Origin: PALSA-505 sp963702235 | Lineage (GTDB): Bacteria; Actinomycetota; Actinomycetes; Streptosporangiales; Streptosporangiaceae | Direction of reading: 5' to 3' | Length of the DNA stretch: 64,000 nucleotides | NCBI GenBank assembly: GCA_963702235.1 | Contig: CAVPBZ010000007.1 | Span: 432,291 to 496,290, forward strand | Shown here: piece after piece, positions 25,492 to 34,844 of the stretch | Position numbering within the stretch: position 1 is the first letter of the stretch | How the letters are laid out: each line of letters begins with the position of its first letter | Position numbers and translations under genes: made by a program | Notes under the pieces: generated by a model | Seen by the model: only the letters and a program-made list of their open reading frames with translations | Databases searched by the model: none | Told to the model about the DNA's origin: nothing

Positions 25492-26748
25492 ATGCCTGCC
25501 GGCGCGGATGACGCGGGCTGCCACATTCTCCACGTCAACATGGACGCGTTCTACGCGAGCGTCGAGATCCGCGATCGCCCGGAGCTGGCGGCGGCACCGG
25601 TGGTGGTCGGGGCGTCCGGCGGCCGGGGCGTCGTTCTGTCCGCCTCTTATCCCGCCCGGGCGTTCGGTGTCCGCTCGGCCATGCCGGTGACGCGGGCCCG
25701 GCGGCTCTGCCCGCAGGCGGTGTTCATCCCGCCCCGGCATGACATCTATGCTGCCGTGTCCAGGGAGGTCATGGCGATCTTCCGCTCGTTCACCCCGCAG
25801 GTCGAGCCGCTCGCCCTGGACGAGGCGTTCCTGGACGTGTCCGGGGCGCTGCGGCGGGTCGGCCCGCCGGTCGCGATCGCCGCCCTGATCAGGGAGCAGG
25901 TGGCCGAGCAGCAGGGCATCACCTGCTCGGTCGGCGTCGCCACCTCCAAGTTCGTCGCCAAGATCGCCTCGGCGGGGTGCAAGCCGGACGGGCTGCTCGT
26001 CGTCCCGGCGGATGGGGTCCTCGCCTTCCTCCACCCGCTGCCGGTATCCGCGCTCTGGGGAGTGGGGGAGCGGACCGGGCAGCTGCTGGCCAGGCTCGGC
26101 CTGCGCACCATCGGCGACATCGCGGGCACGCCGCTCGCCTCGCTCCAGCGGGAGCTGGGCGTGGCGCACGGCTCGCACCTGTCCGCCCTGGCCTGGGGAC
26201 GCGACGAGCGCAGCGTCGTGCCGCACGTGCCGGAGAAGAGCATCGGCGCGGAGGAGACCTTCGCCAGCGACATCGATGACCCCGGGCTGATCCGCAGGGA
26301 ACTGCTCAGGCTGTCCGAACGCACCGCCCGCGGCCTGCGCTCATCGGGGTGCGTGGCCCGCACGGTGGTGGTCAAGCTGCGGCTGGCCAACTTCACCACG
26401 ATGACCAGGTCGCGCACGCTGGCCGAGCCGACGGACGTGGCCCGCACGATTCACGAGACCGCCTGCGCCCTGTACGAGGGCGCCGGGCTGGACCGGGCCA
26501 GGCTGCGCCTGGTCGGGGTGCGGGTCACCGGCCTGGTCCCGGCGGCGGACGCGGCTACCCAGCTGATGCTCGGCGAGCGGCCCACCGCCTGGCGCGAGGC
26601 TGAGCGGGCGGTGGACAAGATTGCCAGGCGGTTCGGGACGGACGCCGTCCGGCCCGCCGCCCTGGTTCCCGACGAGCACGACAGGCTGCGCGGACAGCCG
26701 CCGCCCGACGGCCGGGACGGTAGCGGGCGAAGCTGGGCAGGCATATGA
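25492..26748 (+). CDS. dinB: Y-family DNA polymerase IV-like protein with Asp-to-Asn change
   Basis: 418 aa translesion polymerase fold. The palm motif reads ILHVNMDAFYASVE, where known DinB proteins have HVDMD, so the first metal-binding Asp is Asn16. The second pair is intact (ALDEAFLDVSG, Asp110/Glu111). Thumb HhH (LWGVGERTGQLLARLGLRTIGD) and little-finger (VVVKLRLANFTTMTRS) regions are present. There is no C-terminal beta-clamp motif I can point to. If the Asn is real, metal A or B binding should be weakened and the protein may act structurally. Upstream: the methyltransferase gene. Confidence 0.9.
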   Translation: MPAGADDAGCHILHVNMDAFYASVEIRDRPELAAAPVVVGASGGRGVVLSASYPARAFGVRSAMPVTRARRLCPQAVFIPPRHDIYAAVSREVMAIFRSFTPQVEPLALDEAFLDVSGALRRVGPPVAIAALIREQVAEQQGITCSVGVATSKFVAKIASAGCKPDGLLVVPADGVLAFLHPLPVSALWGVGERTGQLLARLGLRTIGDIAGTPLASLQRELGVAHGSHLSALAWGRDERSVVPHVPEKSIGAEETFASDIDDPGLIRRELLRLSERTARGLRSSGCVARTVVVKLRLANFTTMTRSRTLAEPTDVARTIHETACALYEGAGLDRARLRLVGVRVTGLVPAADAATQLMLGERPTAWREAERAVDKIARRFGTDAVRPAALVPDEHDRLRGQPPPDGRDGSGRSWAGI

Positions 26749-26985
26749 AAATCGGCGGTACGTCCGCCCAAGCGGCCCCGGTACGCTTCGTCCGTGGTAG
26801 CCGTGTTGCTCGCGTGACAGGTGGGTCGGCAGGCGAGGTCTTTCGCGGGACCGCGCGAGCTGGTGCGGGTACGGGCTTCCAAGCTGCGGGCCGGCCCTCG
26901 TATCCTGGGCATAGATCCCGCGTATGTGAGGTGAAGGTGATCGTCGCACGACCCGGCTCACCGAAGAGACCGCATGGGGGGCGCC

Positions 26986-27378
26986 ATGCCACTCTCTGAG
27001 CACGAGCAGCGCATGCTCGAGCAGATCGAAAAGGCGCTGTATGCCGAGGATCCGAAGTTCGCGCAGAGCGTCCGCGCGCGGGATCCCCGTGTCCACTACC
27101 GTCGCAGGGTCATCCTGGCGGCCATCGGCTTCCTGATTGGCATAGGCCTGCTGCTCGCCGGGGTCATCATCAAGTACATCCCCATGGGCGTTGCGGGATT
27201 TCTCGTCATGCTCACCTGCGCCATGTGGGCGCTGACCAGCTGGCGGCACATGAACGGCAGCGCCCCGCGCCGCGGCCCCGCCGCGGCCCCGCGAAAGCGC
27301 CGCAGCCGGGAGCCCGGCCAGGGATTCATGGAGCGGCTCGAGGAGCGCTGGCGGCGCCGTCAGGAAGGCGACCGCTAG
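26986..27378 (+). CDS. DUF3040 membrane protein
   Basis: 130 aa. Typical start PLSEHEQRMLEQIEKALYAE, followed by two transmembrane helices (VILAAIGFLIGIGLLLAGVI and MGVAGFLVMLTCAMWALTSW) and a basic tail. The family is confined to actinobacteria and usually lies near the dcw cluster; its function is unknown. Start at 26986 because a GGGGGG run lies 5 bases upstream; the in-frame ATG at 26974 is less likely. Confidence 0.9.
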   Translation: MPLSEHEQRMLEQIEKALYAEDPKFAQSVRARDPRVHYRRRVILAAIGFLIGIGLLLAGVIIKYIPMGVAGFLVMLTCAMWALTSWRHMNGSAPRRGPAAAPRKRRSREPGQGFMERLEERWRRRQEGDR

Positions 27379-27495
27379 CAGTCCGCCTCGCGGCAGCCGG
27401 GCCGCTGAGATCTCCGCAGCCCTGCCGGCCTTCCGGCCACAGCCCGGCCGGCCTGCCCGCATCCCTGGTCCGGGACCGTAGCCCCGGACGTCCGC

Positions 27496-29922
27496 TCAGC
27501 TCTGGCCGGTGGTCCGTGGTCGGGGCAGCCGGCGGCGCAGCCGGGCCGTCGCGACCTCCAGCCAGGCGAACACGTCGAGCGCGTGTGACAGGCTCTGCCG
27601 GGTCCGCTCCACGGCCGAGGCGGGCAGCAGCCGGGCCCGCCAGCGGGCGGACTTGGTTACCGCGGCGGAGATCGTGTCCCGCACCGCGACTACGTCGGCC
27701 GCAAGCGTGCCAGCGGGCCAGGGTTCCCTGGCGTAGCTGGCGCGTTCCTCGGCCTGGGCGATCCGGAGCAGTGCCGCGTGGTCGGGCTCCGCCAGCCGGA
27801 GCTGTGCCGTCACTCTCTTCGCCACAGCGCGCGGTGTCTCGCCCGGGGGGTGCGGGATGCCGTTGTCGGCCAGGTCGTCCAGCAGCTCGTGCCAGGCCGC
27901 GTGCGCGCGGCCGCGGTCGTCGTGCGCGGTCAGCCAGCGCCGCCGCCTGATCAGCGACCGGGTTGCGCGCGGCGTGATCAGCGCGGCCGCCAGCAGCGCG
28001 GCGAGGACGATGAGCAGCACGCCCAGGCCGCCGCCCCCATGGCCCCGTACCGGCGCGAACCCGCCCGCCGCGCCGTTGGCACCGGCACCCTTGCGGGCCA
28101 GGCCGCCGCCCGCTGCTGCGTGCAACCTGTTCGTGCCAGAATGCGGCTTCGAGCTGCCCGAATTCCCGAGGTTCCCGGTACCTGTCCCGGTGCCACTCGC
28201 CGGCGGGATGGCGTAGGCGGGCGCGTTCGCCGTGCCCTGGCCCCTCGCGCTGCCCCTCGGCGTCGGCTCCATCCGCAGCCAGCCGAATCCCCGGAAGTAC
28301 AGCTCGGGCCAGGCGTGCGCGTCGCTGGTCTTGACCACCCAGTTCCCGCCGCCCTCGGGGCTCCCTGCCGTGTAGCCGACGACGACACGTGACGGGATGC
28401 CTAGCAGCCGGGCCAGCACCGCCATGGCGAACGCGAACTGCTGGCAGTATCCCGTCTTGGTGCGGAGCAGGAAGTTCCTCACCCCGGCCGCGCCGCCGGA
28501 TCCGCTCACGTTCAGGCTGTACTTGAACCCGCCAGTCGTGGTGAACCAGTGCGCCAGGGCACGCGCCTTCGCCGCGGGCGTTGCCGCGTTCCCCACGACC
28601 CGCTTGGCGTACCCCGCGAGTGAGCGGTAGGGCTGCGGGACGTCGAGGTACGCGCCCATCGGGCCCGCTCCGGCGGGCGCCTGGTCAAGCTGGTCGCTCG
28701 GCGGGCTGACGTCGAGGCTGGTCACCGAGTAATGCAGCCCGGACACGGACTGGGAGTCGCTGTACAGCATGAGCGTTCCCGGGTCTACCAGCCAGCTGCC
28801 CGGGCTGCTCAGCTGCCGCGGCGAGTAAGGGGCCGGCAGGAACGTGTCCGCGGTCAGCACCCCCGGCCTGATCTGAATCGTCGTCTGCTCGCGGGACCAT
28901 CTCCCCGGCCCCAGCCCGGGCACCGAGGGGAGCGTCCCGCTGGTCTCGGCCGGGCGCCTGCCCGGCGACATGATCCAGCTGCTGTCGTTCAGGGTGCCGA
29001 GCACGAACATTTGCAGGTACTGCGGAAACTGGTCGGTGGTGCGATACGTGAGTACCGTGGTCGGCTTGGCCTCCTGCAGCTGGCGATTCATCTGGACCAG
29101 GGGGTCCAGGGCCTGCCCGCCGCCCGGCCCGGTGCCCAGCCCGGGCCCGTGATGGCTGGCAAAGAGCTTCTGCGCGTGCAGGCTGGGGACCAGCAGCGGC
29201 ACGAACAGGGCCAGGGCGACGGCGGCGAGGCCGATGCGGCGCCCGGATGCCGCCAGCGCCCGGGTGCTCGGCCCGCTGCCCAGTTCCTCGGCCGCCTCGT
29301 TGCGGCCGGAGTTCCAGGGGGTGACCAGCCGGCCCCACAGCCGCAGGCGTTCCTGGCCGTCGGCGCTGAGCAGGGCGAGGTAACCGGCCATGCCGAGGCA
29401 GAAGACGACCCCGTCAGCGAGCGTGTCCTTCCCCGCTCCGGTAGCGACCGGAATGCTGAACAGGACCAGCAGCGGCAGGCCGGCCAGCGCGCTCCGGCGC
29501 AGCCGCACCGCGACCAGGTCGGTCAGGGCGGCGACGAGGCCGATTCCCGCCGTCGCGAGCAGGACGATCCCGCGAACCGGGGGGACCGGGGAGGCGTACC
29601 GCTGGGTGTCCTGGATCCCCTGCACGCCGAGCTGCCACAGCTGGGTCAGGGAGGCGCTGGTGGGCAGGACGTGCAGGAACGATGACTTCGCCGAGTAGAC
29701 CAGGTTCAGGTAGAGCAGCATGCCGACCAGCGAGGCAAGCAGGCACACGGCCGCCGGCAGGGCGCGCACGGCGCGCAGCCGGGTCGCGGTGCCGATGACG
29801 GCGATGAGGATGATCGCCCCCAGCCCCCCCCAGAACCACTTGCCGCCGGTGACCAGCGGGAACAGTCCGGTGGAAGCCGCGGCCGACGCGAGCGCCGCGG
29901 TGACCGTCAGCCGGTGATTCAC
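27496..29922 (-). CDS. TgpA-like transglutaminase-domain membrane protein
   Basis: 808 aa. Five or more N-terminal helices (about 1-250), then an extracytoplasmic transglutaminase-like domain with catalytic Cys in LLRTKTGYCQQFAFAMAVLA, His in TSDAHAWPELYFRGFGW and a following acidic residue in MEPTPRG. A Gly/Ser-rich linker, a C-terminal helix (GGLGVLLIVLAALLAAAL) and a cytosolic DUF4129-like tail complete it. Third gene of the moxR-DUF58-transglutaminase operon; overlaps the DUF58 gene by 4 bases. Probably acts on the cell envelope; substrate unknown. Confidence 0.9.
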   Translation of the reverse strand: MNHRLTVTAALASAAASTGLFPLVTGGKWFWGGLGAIILIAVIGTATRLRAVRALPAAVCLLASLVGMLLYLNLVYSAKSSFLHVLPTSASLTQLWQLGVQGIQDTQRYASPVPPVRGIVLLATAGIGLVAALTDLVAVRLRRSALAGLPLLVLFSIPVATGAGKDTLADGVVFCLGMAGYLALLSADGQERLRLWGRLVTPWNSGRNEAAEELGSGPSTRALAASGRRIGLAAVALALFVPLLVPSLHAQKLFASHHGPGLGTGPGGGQALDPLVQMNRQLQEAKPTTVLTYRTTDQFPQYLQMFVLGTLNDSSWIMSPGRRPAETSGTLPSVPGLGPGRWSREQTTIQIRPGVLTADTFLPAPYSPRQLSSPGSWLVDPGTLMLYSDSQSVSGLHYSVTSLDVSPPSDQLDQAPAGAGPMGAYLDVPQPYRSLAGYAKRVVGNAATPAAKARALAHWFTTTGGFKYSLNVSGSGGAAGVRNFLLRTKTGYCQQFAFAMAVLARLLGIPSRVVVGYTAGSPEGGGNWVVKTSDAHAWPELYFRGFGWLRMEPTPRGSARGQGTANAPAYAIPPASGTGTGTGNLGNSGSSKPHSGTNRLHAAAGGGLARKGAGANGAAGGFAPVRGHGGGGLGVLLIVLAALLAAALITPRATRSLIRRRRWLTAHDDRGRAHAAWHELLDDLADNGIPHPPGETPRAVAKRVTAQLRLAEPDHAALLRIAQAEERASYAREPWPAGTLAADVVAVRDTISAAVTKSARWRARLLPASAVERTRQSLSHALDVFAWLEVATARLRRRLPRPRTTGQS

Positions 29923-31193
29923 CAGGTCACCTCCGGTACGTAGCGGGCGCTGTAGCCCGGGCCGGGCACCGGCACCCGATGCAACCGCTGCCAGGCCGCC
30001 GCCACCGGGGTGTCCGCGCGCATGGTCGTCACCCGCCAGCCGGCCGCCGTCAGCACGGAGGTGGCATCCTCCGTCCCGTCCGGCCCGCCGCCCTGCTGCC
30101 TGGCTTCCCAGGTCGAGACGGCCAGGAGCAGGGCGAGCGCTGGTGCGCCGCCCCGGTGGCTGGCCACCAGGCTCTTGGCCTGGGCGGCCGATAGCCGGCC
30201 GGCCACCACGATGAACAGCCCGCTCGCCCGGGGCATCACGGTGGACAGGCCGGGCATGAGGTCGGTCCCGCCCGACGGCTTGACCACGGCGAGGGTGTCA
30301 AGCAGCACGTCCTCGAAGTTGCCGCCCCCGGTGGTCGCTCCGCTGTCGGTGACCAGCTGGCCGCCGAACCCCTGCATGGCCAGGTGCACGCCGATCGACG
30401 CCGCGGCGCTGACCGCTGACTCGAAGGACGACGATGTCCCGCTGCCCGCGTGCGCGCTGCGCCTGGTGTCCAGCAGCAGCACCGCGTGGTTGCGCCATTG
30501 CTGCTCCTCGCGGCGCACCATCAGCTCGCCGTAGCGCGCGGTGGACCGCCAGTGCACCCGGCGCAGCTCGTCACCGTCACGGTAGGGGCGGGGCGCCGGG
30601 TCATCTTCCCCGGCGGCGGCAGCGACTTTCGCCCGGCCCTCGCCGTCACCCAGCCAGCTGCCAGGAACCACGGTCCCTGGCAGCGGCACCACCTTCGGCG
30701 AGACCACGAGGGTGCTCTGGGTGCTGAACGAGCGGCCGAGTTCCACCAGCCCGAACGCGTCCGCGACGCGGAGCCGCAGCGGCCCCACCGTGAACTTGCC
30801 CCGCACGTCCGAGCGGAGCGGGTAGTCAAGATCCCGGCAGCCGCCGCCCTCGATCCGCTCCAGGACGAACCGCGGGCGGCTGCCCAGCGAGTACGGCACG
30901 GCGTCCTCGGCGAGCAGCAGGCCGGTAGGCAGCTTCGAGACGTTCTCGATCCGCAGGTTCACCTGAACCGCCTGGCCGGCAGGCACCCGGCCGGGAGACA
31001 GATGACGCAGGCAGCCGAGCCGGTACCGGGTCCGCCCCGCGCCGAGCGCGGACAGCAGCGGCAGCAGGAAGACCAGCGCGCCGACGCGCACCAGGTCACG
31101 CTCGCCGAGCGCCAGCCCGCAGATAGCTGCGGCCGCGCCCGCCGCCAGAAAGGATCTCCCGCGGGTGGTGAAGCCCGCCAACAGCGACCGCAT
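29919..31193 (-). CDS. DUF58 domain protein
   Basis: 424 aa. Two N-terminal membrane helices (FLAAGAAAAICGLALG and GALVFLLPLLSALGAG) are followed by a beta-rich segment and the DUF58/vWA-like domain with the family motif RVHWRSTARYGELMVRREEQ. DUF58 proteins pair with MoxR ATPases. ATG at 31193; the stop overlaps the next gene by 4 bases (ATGA). Confidence 0.92.
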   Translation of the reverse strand: MRSLLAGFTTRGRSFLAAGAAAAICGLALGERDLVRVGALVFLLPLLSALGAGRTRYRLGCLRHLSPGRVPAGQAVQVNLRIENVSKLPTGLLLAEDAVPYSLGSRPRFVLERIEGGGCRDLDYPLRSDVRGKFTVGPLRLRVADAFGLVELGRSFSTQSTLVVSPKVVPLPGTVVPGSWLGDGEGRAKVAAAAGEDDPAPRPYRDGDELRRVHWRSTARYGELMVRREEQQWRNHAVLLLDTRRSAHAGSGTSSSFESAVSAAASIGVHLAMQGFGGQLVTDSGATTGGGNFEDVLLDTLAVVKPSGGTDLMPGLSTVMPRASGLFIVVAGRLSAAQAKSLVASHRGGAPALALLLAVSTWEARQQGGGPDGTEDATSVLTAAGWRVTTMRADTPVAAAWQRLHRVPVPGPGYSARYVPEVTW

Positions 31194-31225
31194 GGCTGCC
31201 TCCCCTCCGGCGCTCGGGCGCTGTC

Positions 31226-32203
<978 letters not shown>

Positions 32204-32528
32204 TTGGCCTCCTCGCGTTCTCAGGGTCAGGCTACCCAGCGCAGTCTTGGCCGCGGCACGAGCCGTCAGCGTGCGGGCTGCGATTCTGACAGTACGTCTT
32301 GCGACGGTATGGGCGCGAGGTCGGGCCGCATTCGACGCTGAGCCGTGAAGATTTCGTGCTCTTCGCGCAAGGTTGCCGCATATTCGTCACAACGTCGGGC
32401 GGAGCCTGCGAGGTTCACCGATGCCTGCCCGTTGCCGGCCGGGCTCTCTCTCCTTCCCCCACTGTGCTCCACCGTTGCCTAGCTGGGTGTTCTCGTGCCC
32501 ATCGCGTCCGCAAAGCGGGTATGGACGA

Positions 32529-32568
32529 TTGACGGTGGGGAAATGTGGAGTACAGTGGTGCGCCGTGG
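32529..32568 (+). promoter_or_regulatory. mraZ promoter with four MraZ boxes
   Basis: The -35 is TTGACG (32529-32534) and the -10 is TACAGT (32551-32556), with a 16-bp spacer. GTGG occurs at 32535, 32545, 32555 and 32565, exactly one helical turn apart, so all four lie on one face and cover the promoter. MraZ proteins are known to bind short GTGG/TGGG-type direct repeats with 10-bp period upstream of their own gene. The rest of the 32204-32604 gap shows nothing else I can support. Confidence 0.82.
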
Positions 32569-32604
32569 AGTAAGTCTCCCGTCTGGCCGCCGGGGAGGGG
32601 GTGC

Positions 32605-33042
32605 GTGCCGGTGTTTCTCGGCACTCACACACCGCGCCTCGACGACAAAGGGCGGCTTTTCCTGCCCGCCAAGTACAGGGACGAGCTCGCCGGAGGACTG
32701 GTGATCACGAAGGGCCAGGAGCGCTGCCTCTTCGTCTTTCCGCTGGCCGAGTTCACCCGGATCACCGAGGCACTGCGTACTTCCCCCGTGACGGGAAAGG
32801 CCGTCAGGGATTACAGCCGGGTCTTTTTCGCCAGCGCGTCCGACGAGTTGCCGGACAAGCAGGGCCGGATCACCATTCCGCCGGCCCTGCGCGAGTACGC
32901 CGGCCTGCAGCGGGACTGCGCCGTGGTGGGCGCTAACACCCGCCTGGAGATCTGGGACGCCGACTCCTGGCAGAGCTATCTGGGCCAGCAGGAGGATGCG
33001 TTCTCCGCTGCCTCCGAGGAGGTGCTGCCGGGGATTCTGTAG
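32605..33042 (+). CDS. mraZ: transcriptional regulator MraZ
   Basis: 145 aa, first gene of the dcw cluster. Two AbrB-like SpoVT folds: VFLGTHTPRLDDKGRLFLPA and DELPDKQGRITIPPALREYA. It binds DNA as a ring and represses its own operon; the four GTGG boxes upstream fit this. I prefer the GTG at 32605, six bases after GGAGG; the GTG at 32611 is two codons later and would start directly at the conserved VFLG. Confidence 0.95.
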   Translation: MPVFLGTHTPRLDDKGRLFLPAKYRDELAGGLVITKGQERCLFVFPLAEFTRITEALRTSPVTGKAVRDYSRVFFASASDELPDKQGRITIPPALREYAGLQRDCAVVGANTRLEIWDADSWQSYLGQQEDAFSAASEEVLPGIL

Positions 33043-33200
33043 TGCTCGGCGAGGTCTTCGCCCGCGTCCGGGCGGTCAGGCCGGCTGGCGTCACTTCCCC
33101 GGCGCCAGGCGGCAGCGACGACCGGCGCTCGCGCGGACGGAGACCTGGCCGGGCACACCGGCAGCGCAGACGACGCGTACGGGAGGGAGGTCGTCCGACA

Positions 33201-34154
33201 GTGGCAGCAGCCGCGCACGTCCCGGTCATGGCCGAGCAGGTCGCCGCCCTCCTCGGGCCTGCGCTGGCGGCCGACGGGGCGGTGCTGGTGGACGGGACGC
33301 TCGGCCGGGCGGGGCACGCGCGGGCCCTGCTGGATGCGCACCCGGGCCTGGCGCTGATCGGCGTGGACATGGACCCGAGCGCGATCGAGGAATCCAGCCG
33401 GCTGCTGAGCCGCTACGGCGCCCGGGTCACGCTCGTGCACGCCCGCTACGACGAGATGGCCGAGATACTGGCGGCCCAGGACCGGCCGCGGGTGCAGGGT
33501 GTCCTGCTCGACCTCGGCGTCTCCTCGCCGCAGCTCGACGATCCGGCCCGCGGCTTCGCCTACTCCTATGACGCGCCGCTGGACATGCGCATGGACAGCA
33601 CGCGGGAACTGACCGCGGCGCAGGTCGTCAACACCTACCCGGCCGAGCGGCTGACCGCCGTGCTGCGCGAGTTCGGCGAGGAGCGATTCGCGGGCAGGAT
33701 CGCCCATGCACTGGTGCGGGAACGCGCCCGCGCCCCCGTGACCACGACCGGCCAGCTGACCGACATCATCCGCACCTCGATCCCCGCCGCCGCCAGGCGC
33801 ACCGGGGGCAACCCGGCCAAGCGCACCTTCCAGGCCCTTCGCATCGAGGTCAACGGGGAACTTGAGGCACTCGGGCGGGTGCTGCCCGCCGCCATGGAGT
33901 CGCTGGCGCCGGACGGGCGGATCGTCGTGCTCGCCTACCACTCGCTCGAGGACCGGATGGTCAAGCGCGCGTTCGCCGAGCGGACGACCGACACGACGCC
34001 CCGCGAGCTCCCAGTGCCGCTGCCCTCGCGCCGCCCGCGGTTCAGGCAGCTCACCCGGGGCGCGCTGCGGCCATCGGCCGAGGAGGTGGCCGTGAACCCG
34101 CGGTCGGCATCGGCCCGGCTGCGCGCGGCAGAGCGGCTCAGTGAGGCGGCATGA
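33201..34154 (+). CDS. rsmH: 16S rRNA m4C1402 methyltransferase
   Basis: 317 aa enzyme that N4-methylates C1402 of 16S rRNA. Motifs: AHVPVMAEQVAALL, LVDGTLGRAGHARALL (SAM motif I), GVLLDLGVSSPQLDDPARGF and LAYHSLEDRMVKRAF. The start is the GTG at 33201, 10 bases after GGGAGGGAGG and just before the conserved HVPVM. The same frame is open back to a GTG at 33042 that overlaps the mraZ stop, which would add 53 Arg-rich residues; I think it less likely. Confidence 0.94.
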   Translation: MAAAAHVPVMAEQVAALLGPALAADGAVLVDGTLGRAGHARALLDAHPGLALIGVDMDPSAIEESSRLLSRYGARVTLVHARYDEMAEILAAQDRPRVQGVLLDLGVSSPQLDDPARGFAYSYDAPLDMRMDSTRELTAAQVVNTYPAERLTAVLREFGEERFAGRIAHALVRERARAPVTTTGQLTDIIRTSIPAAARRTGGNPAKRTFQALRIEVNGELEALGRVLPAAMESLAPDGRIVVLAYHSLEDRMVKRAFAERTTDTTPRELPVPLPSRRPRFRQLTRGALRPSAEEVAVNPRSASARLRAAERLSEAA

Positions 34155-34214
34155 CGGGCGCGACCTGGCAGCACACGGAATCGGTCTCGAGGCGCCGACA
34201 TCGAGAGGTGAGAG

Positions 34215-34844
34215 ATGGCAACCGGATTGATCGGTGAGAAGGCGGGCGCGCAGCCGCGCGCGCCCGGCCAGCCGCGGCGCAGCCGGCCGGTCGGCCGGCC
34301 GGGACGAGCAGAGCGGCCGGGAAGGTCGGCTGAGCCGCAGGGCCTGCGCCCGGCGGGCCGCCCCGCACCGGCCGCGCGCCCGGCCGGCCGCCCGGGCGGC
34401 CGCCCGGGACCAGCCGGTGGGCCCGCGGGCCGACCGGGACTGGCTCACCCGCCCGCGGCCGGGCCGGCCCCGCAGCCGGCGGCCAGGGGACAGGCCGCGG
34501 CCCGCGCGCAGGGCCGCCCGCGGACGCCGTTCGTCCTGCTGCTCGTAGGGCTGCTGGGCGGCGGGCTCGTCTGCCTGCTGCTCATCAACACCACCCTCGC
34601 CCAAGGCTCCTTCCAGATAACGGCGATGCAGCAGCAGAACGCCTCGCTCACCCAGCAGGTGCAGGCGCTGCAGCAGCAGACGACCCAGCAGGAGTCGCCG
34701 GCGTCGATCGCCGCACGCGCCCGGCAGCTGGGCATGCAGCCGGTCGGCAGGCTCAGGTTCATCGACCTGAAGAGCGGGCGCATCTCCAGCCAGCCGGCCA
34801 AGGCGCCGGACGTGCCCTTCGCCGTCCCCGGGTACACGCCGTGA
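34215..34844 (+). CDS. ftsL: FtsL-like cell division protein
   Basis: 209 aa bitopic membrane protein. A long Arg/Pro/Ala-rich cytosolic region (1-100) precedes one helix (PFVLLLVGLLGGGLVCLLLI) and a Gln-rich coiled coil (FQITAMQQQNASLTQQVQAL), then RARQLGMQPVGRLRFIDLKS. Position between rsmH and ftsI and this topology identify FtsL, which forms the FtsQLB-type complex that activates septal synthesis. It overlaps ftsI by 4 bases. Confidence 0.85.
   Translation: MATGLIGEKAGAQPRAPGQPRRSRPVGRPGRAERPGRSAEPQGLRPAGRPAPAARPAGRPGGRPGPAGGPAGRPGLAHPPAAGPAPQPAARGQAAARAQGRPRTPFVLLLVGLLGGGLVCLLLINTTLAQGSFQITAMQQQNASLTQQVQALQQQTTQQESPASIAARARQLGMQPVGRLRFIDLKSGRISSQPAKAPDVPFAVPGYTP

Noticed and set aside
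27379..27495. Bidirectional terminator between the DUF3040 and transglutaminase genes
   Set aside because: Several GGCC-type short stems exist, but none with a T-tract or distinct from background GC pairing.
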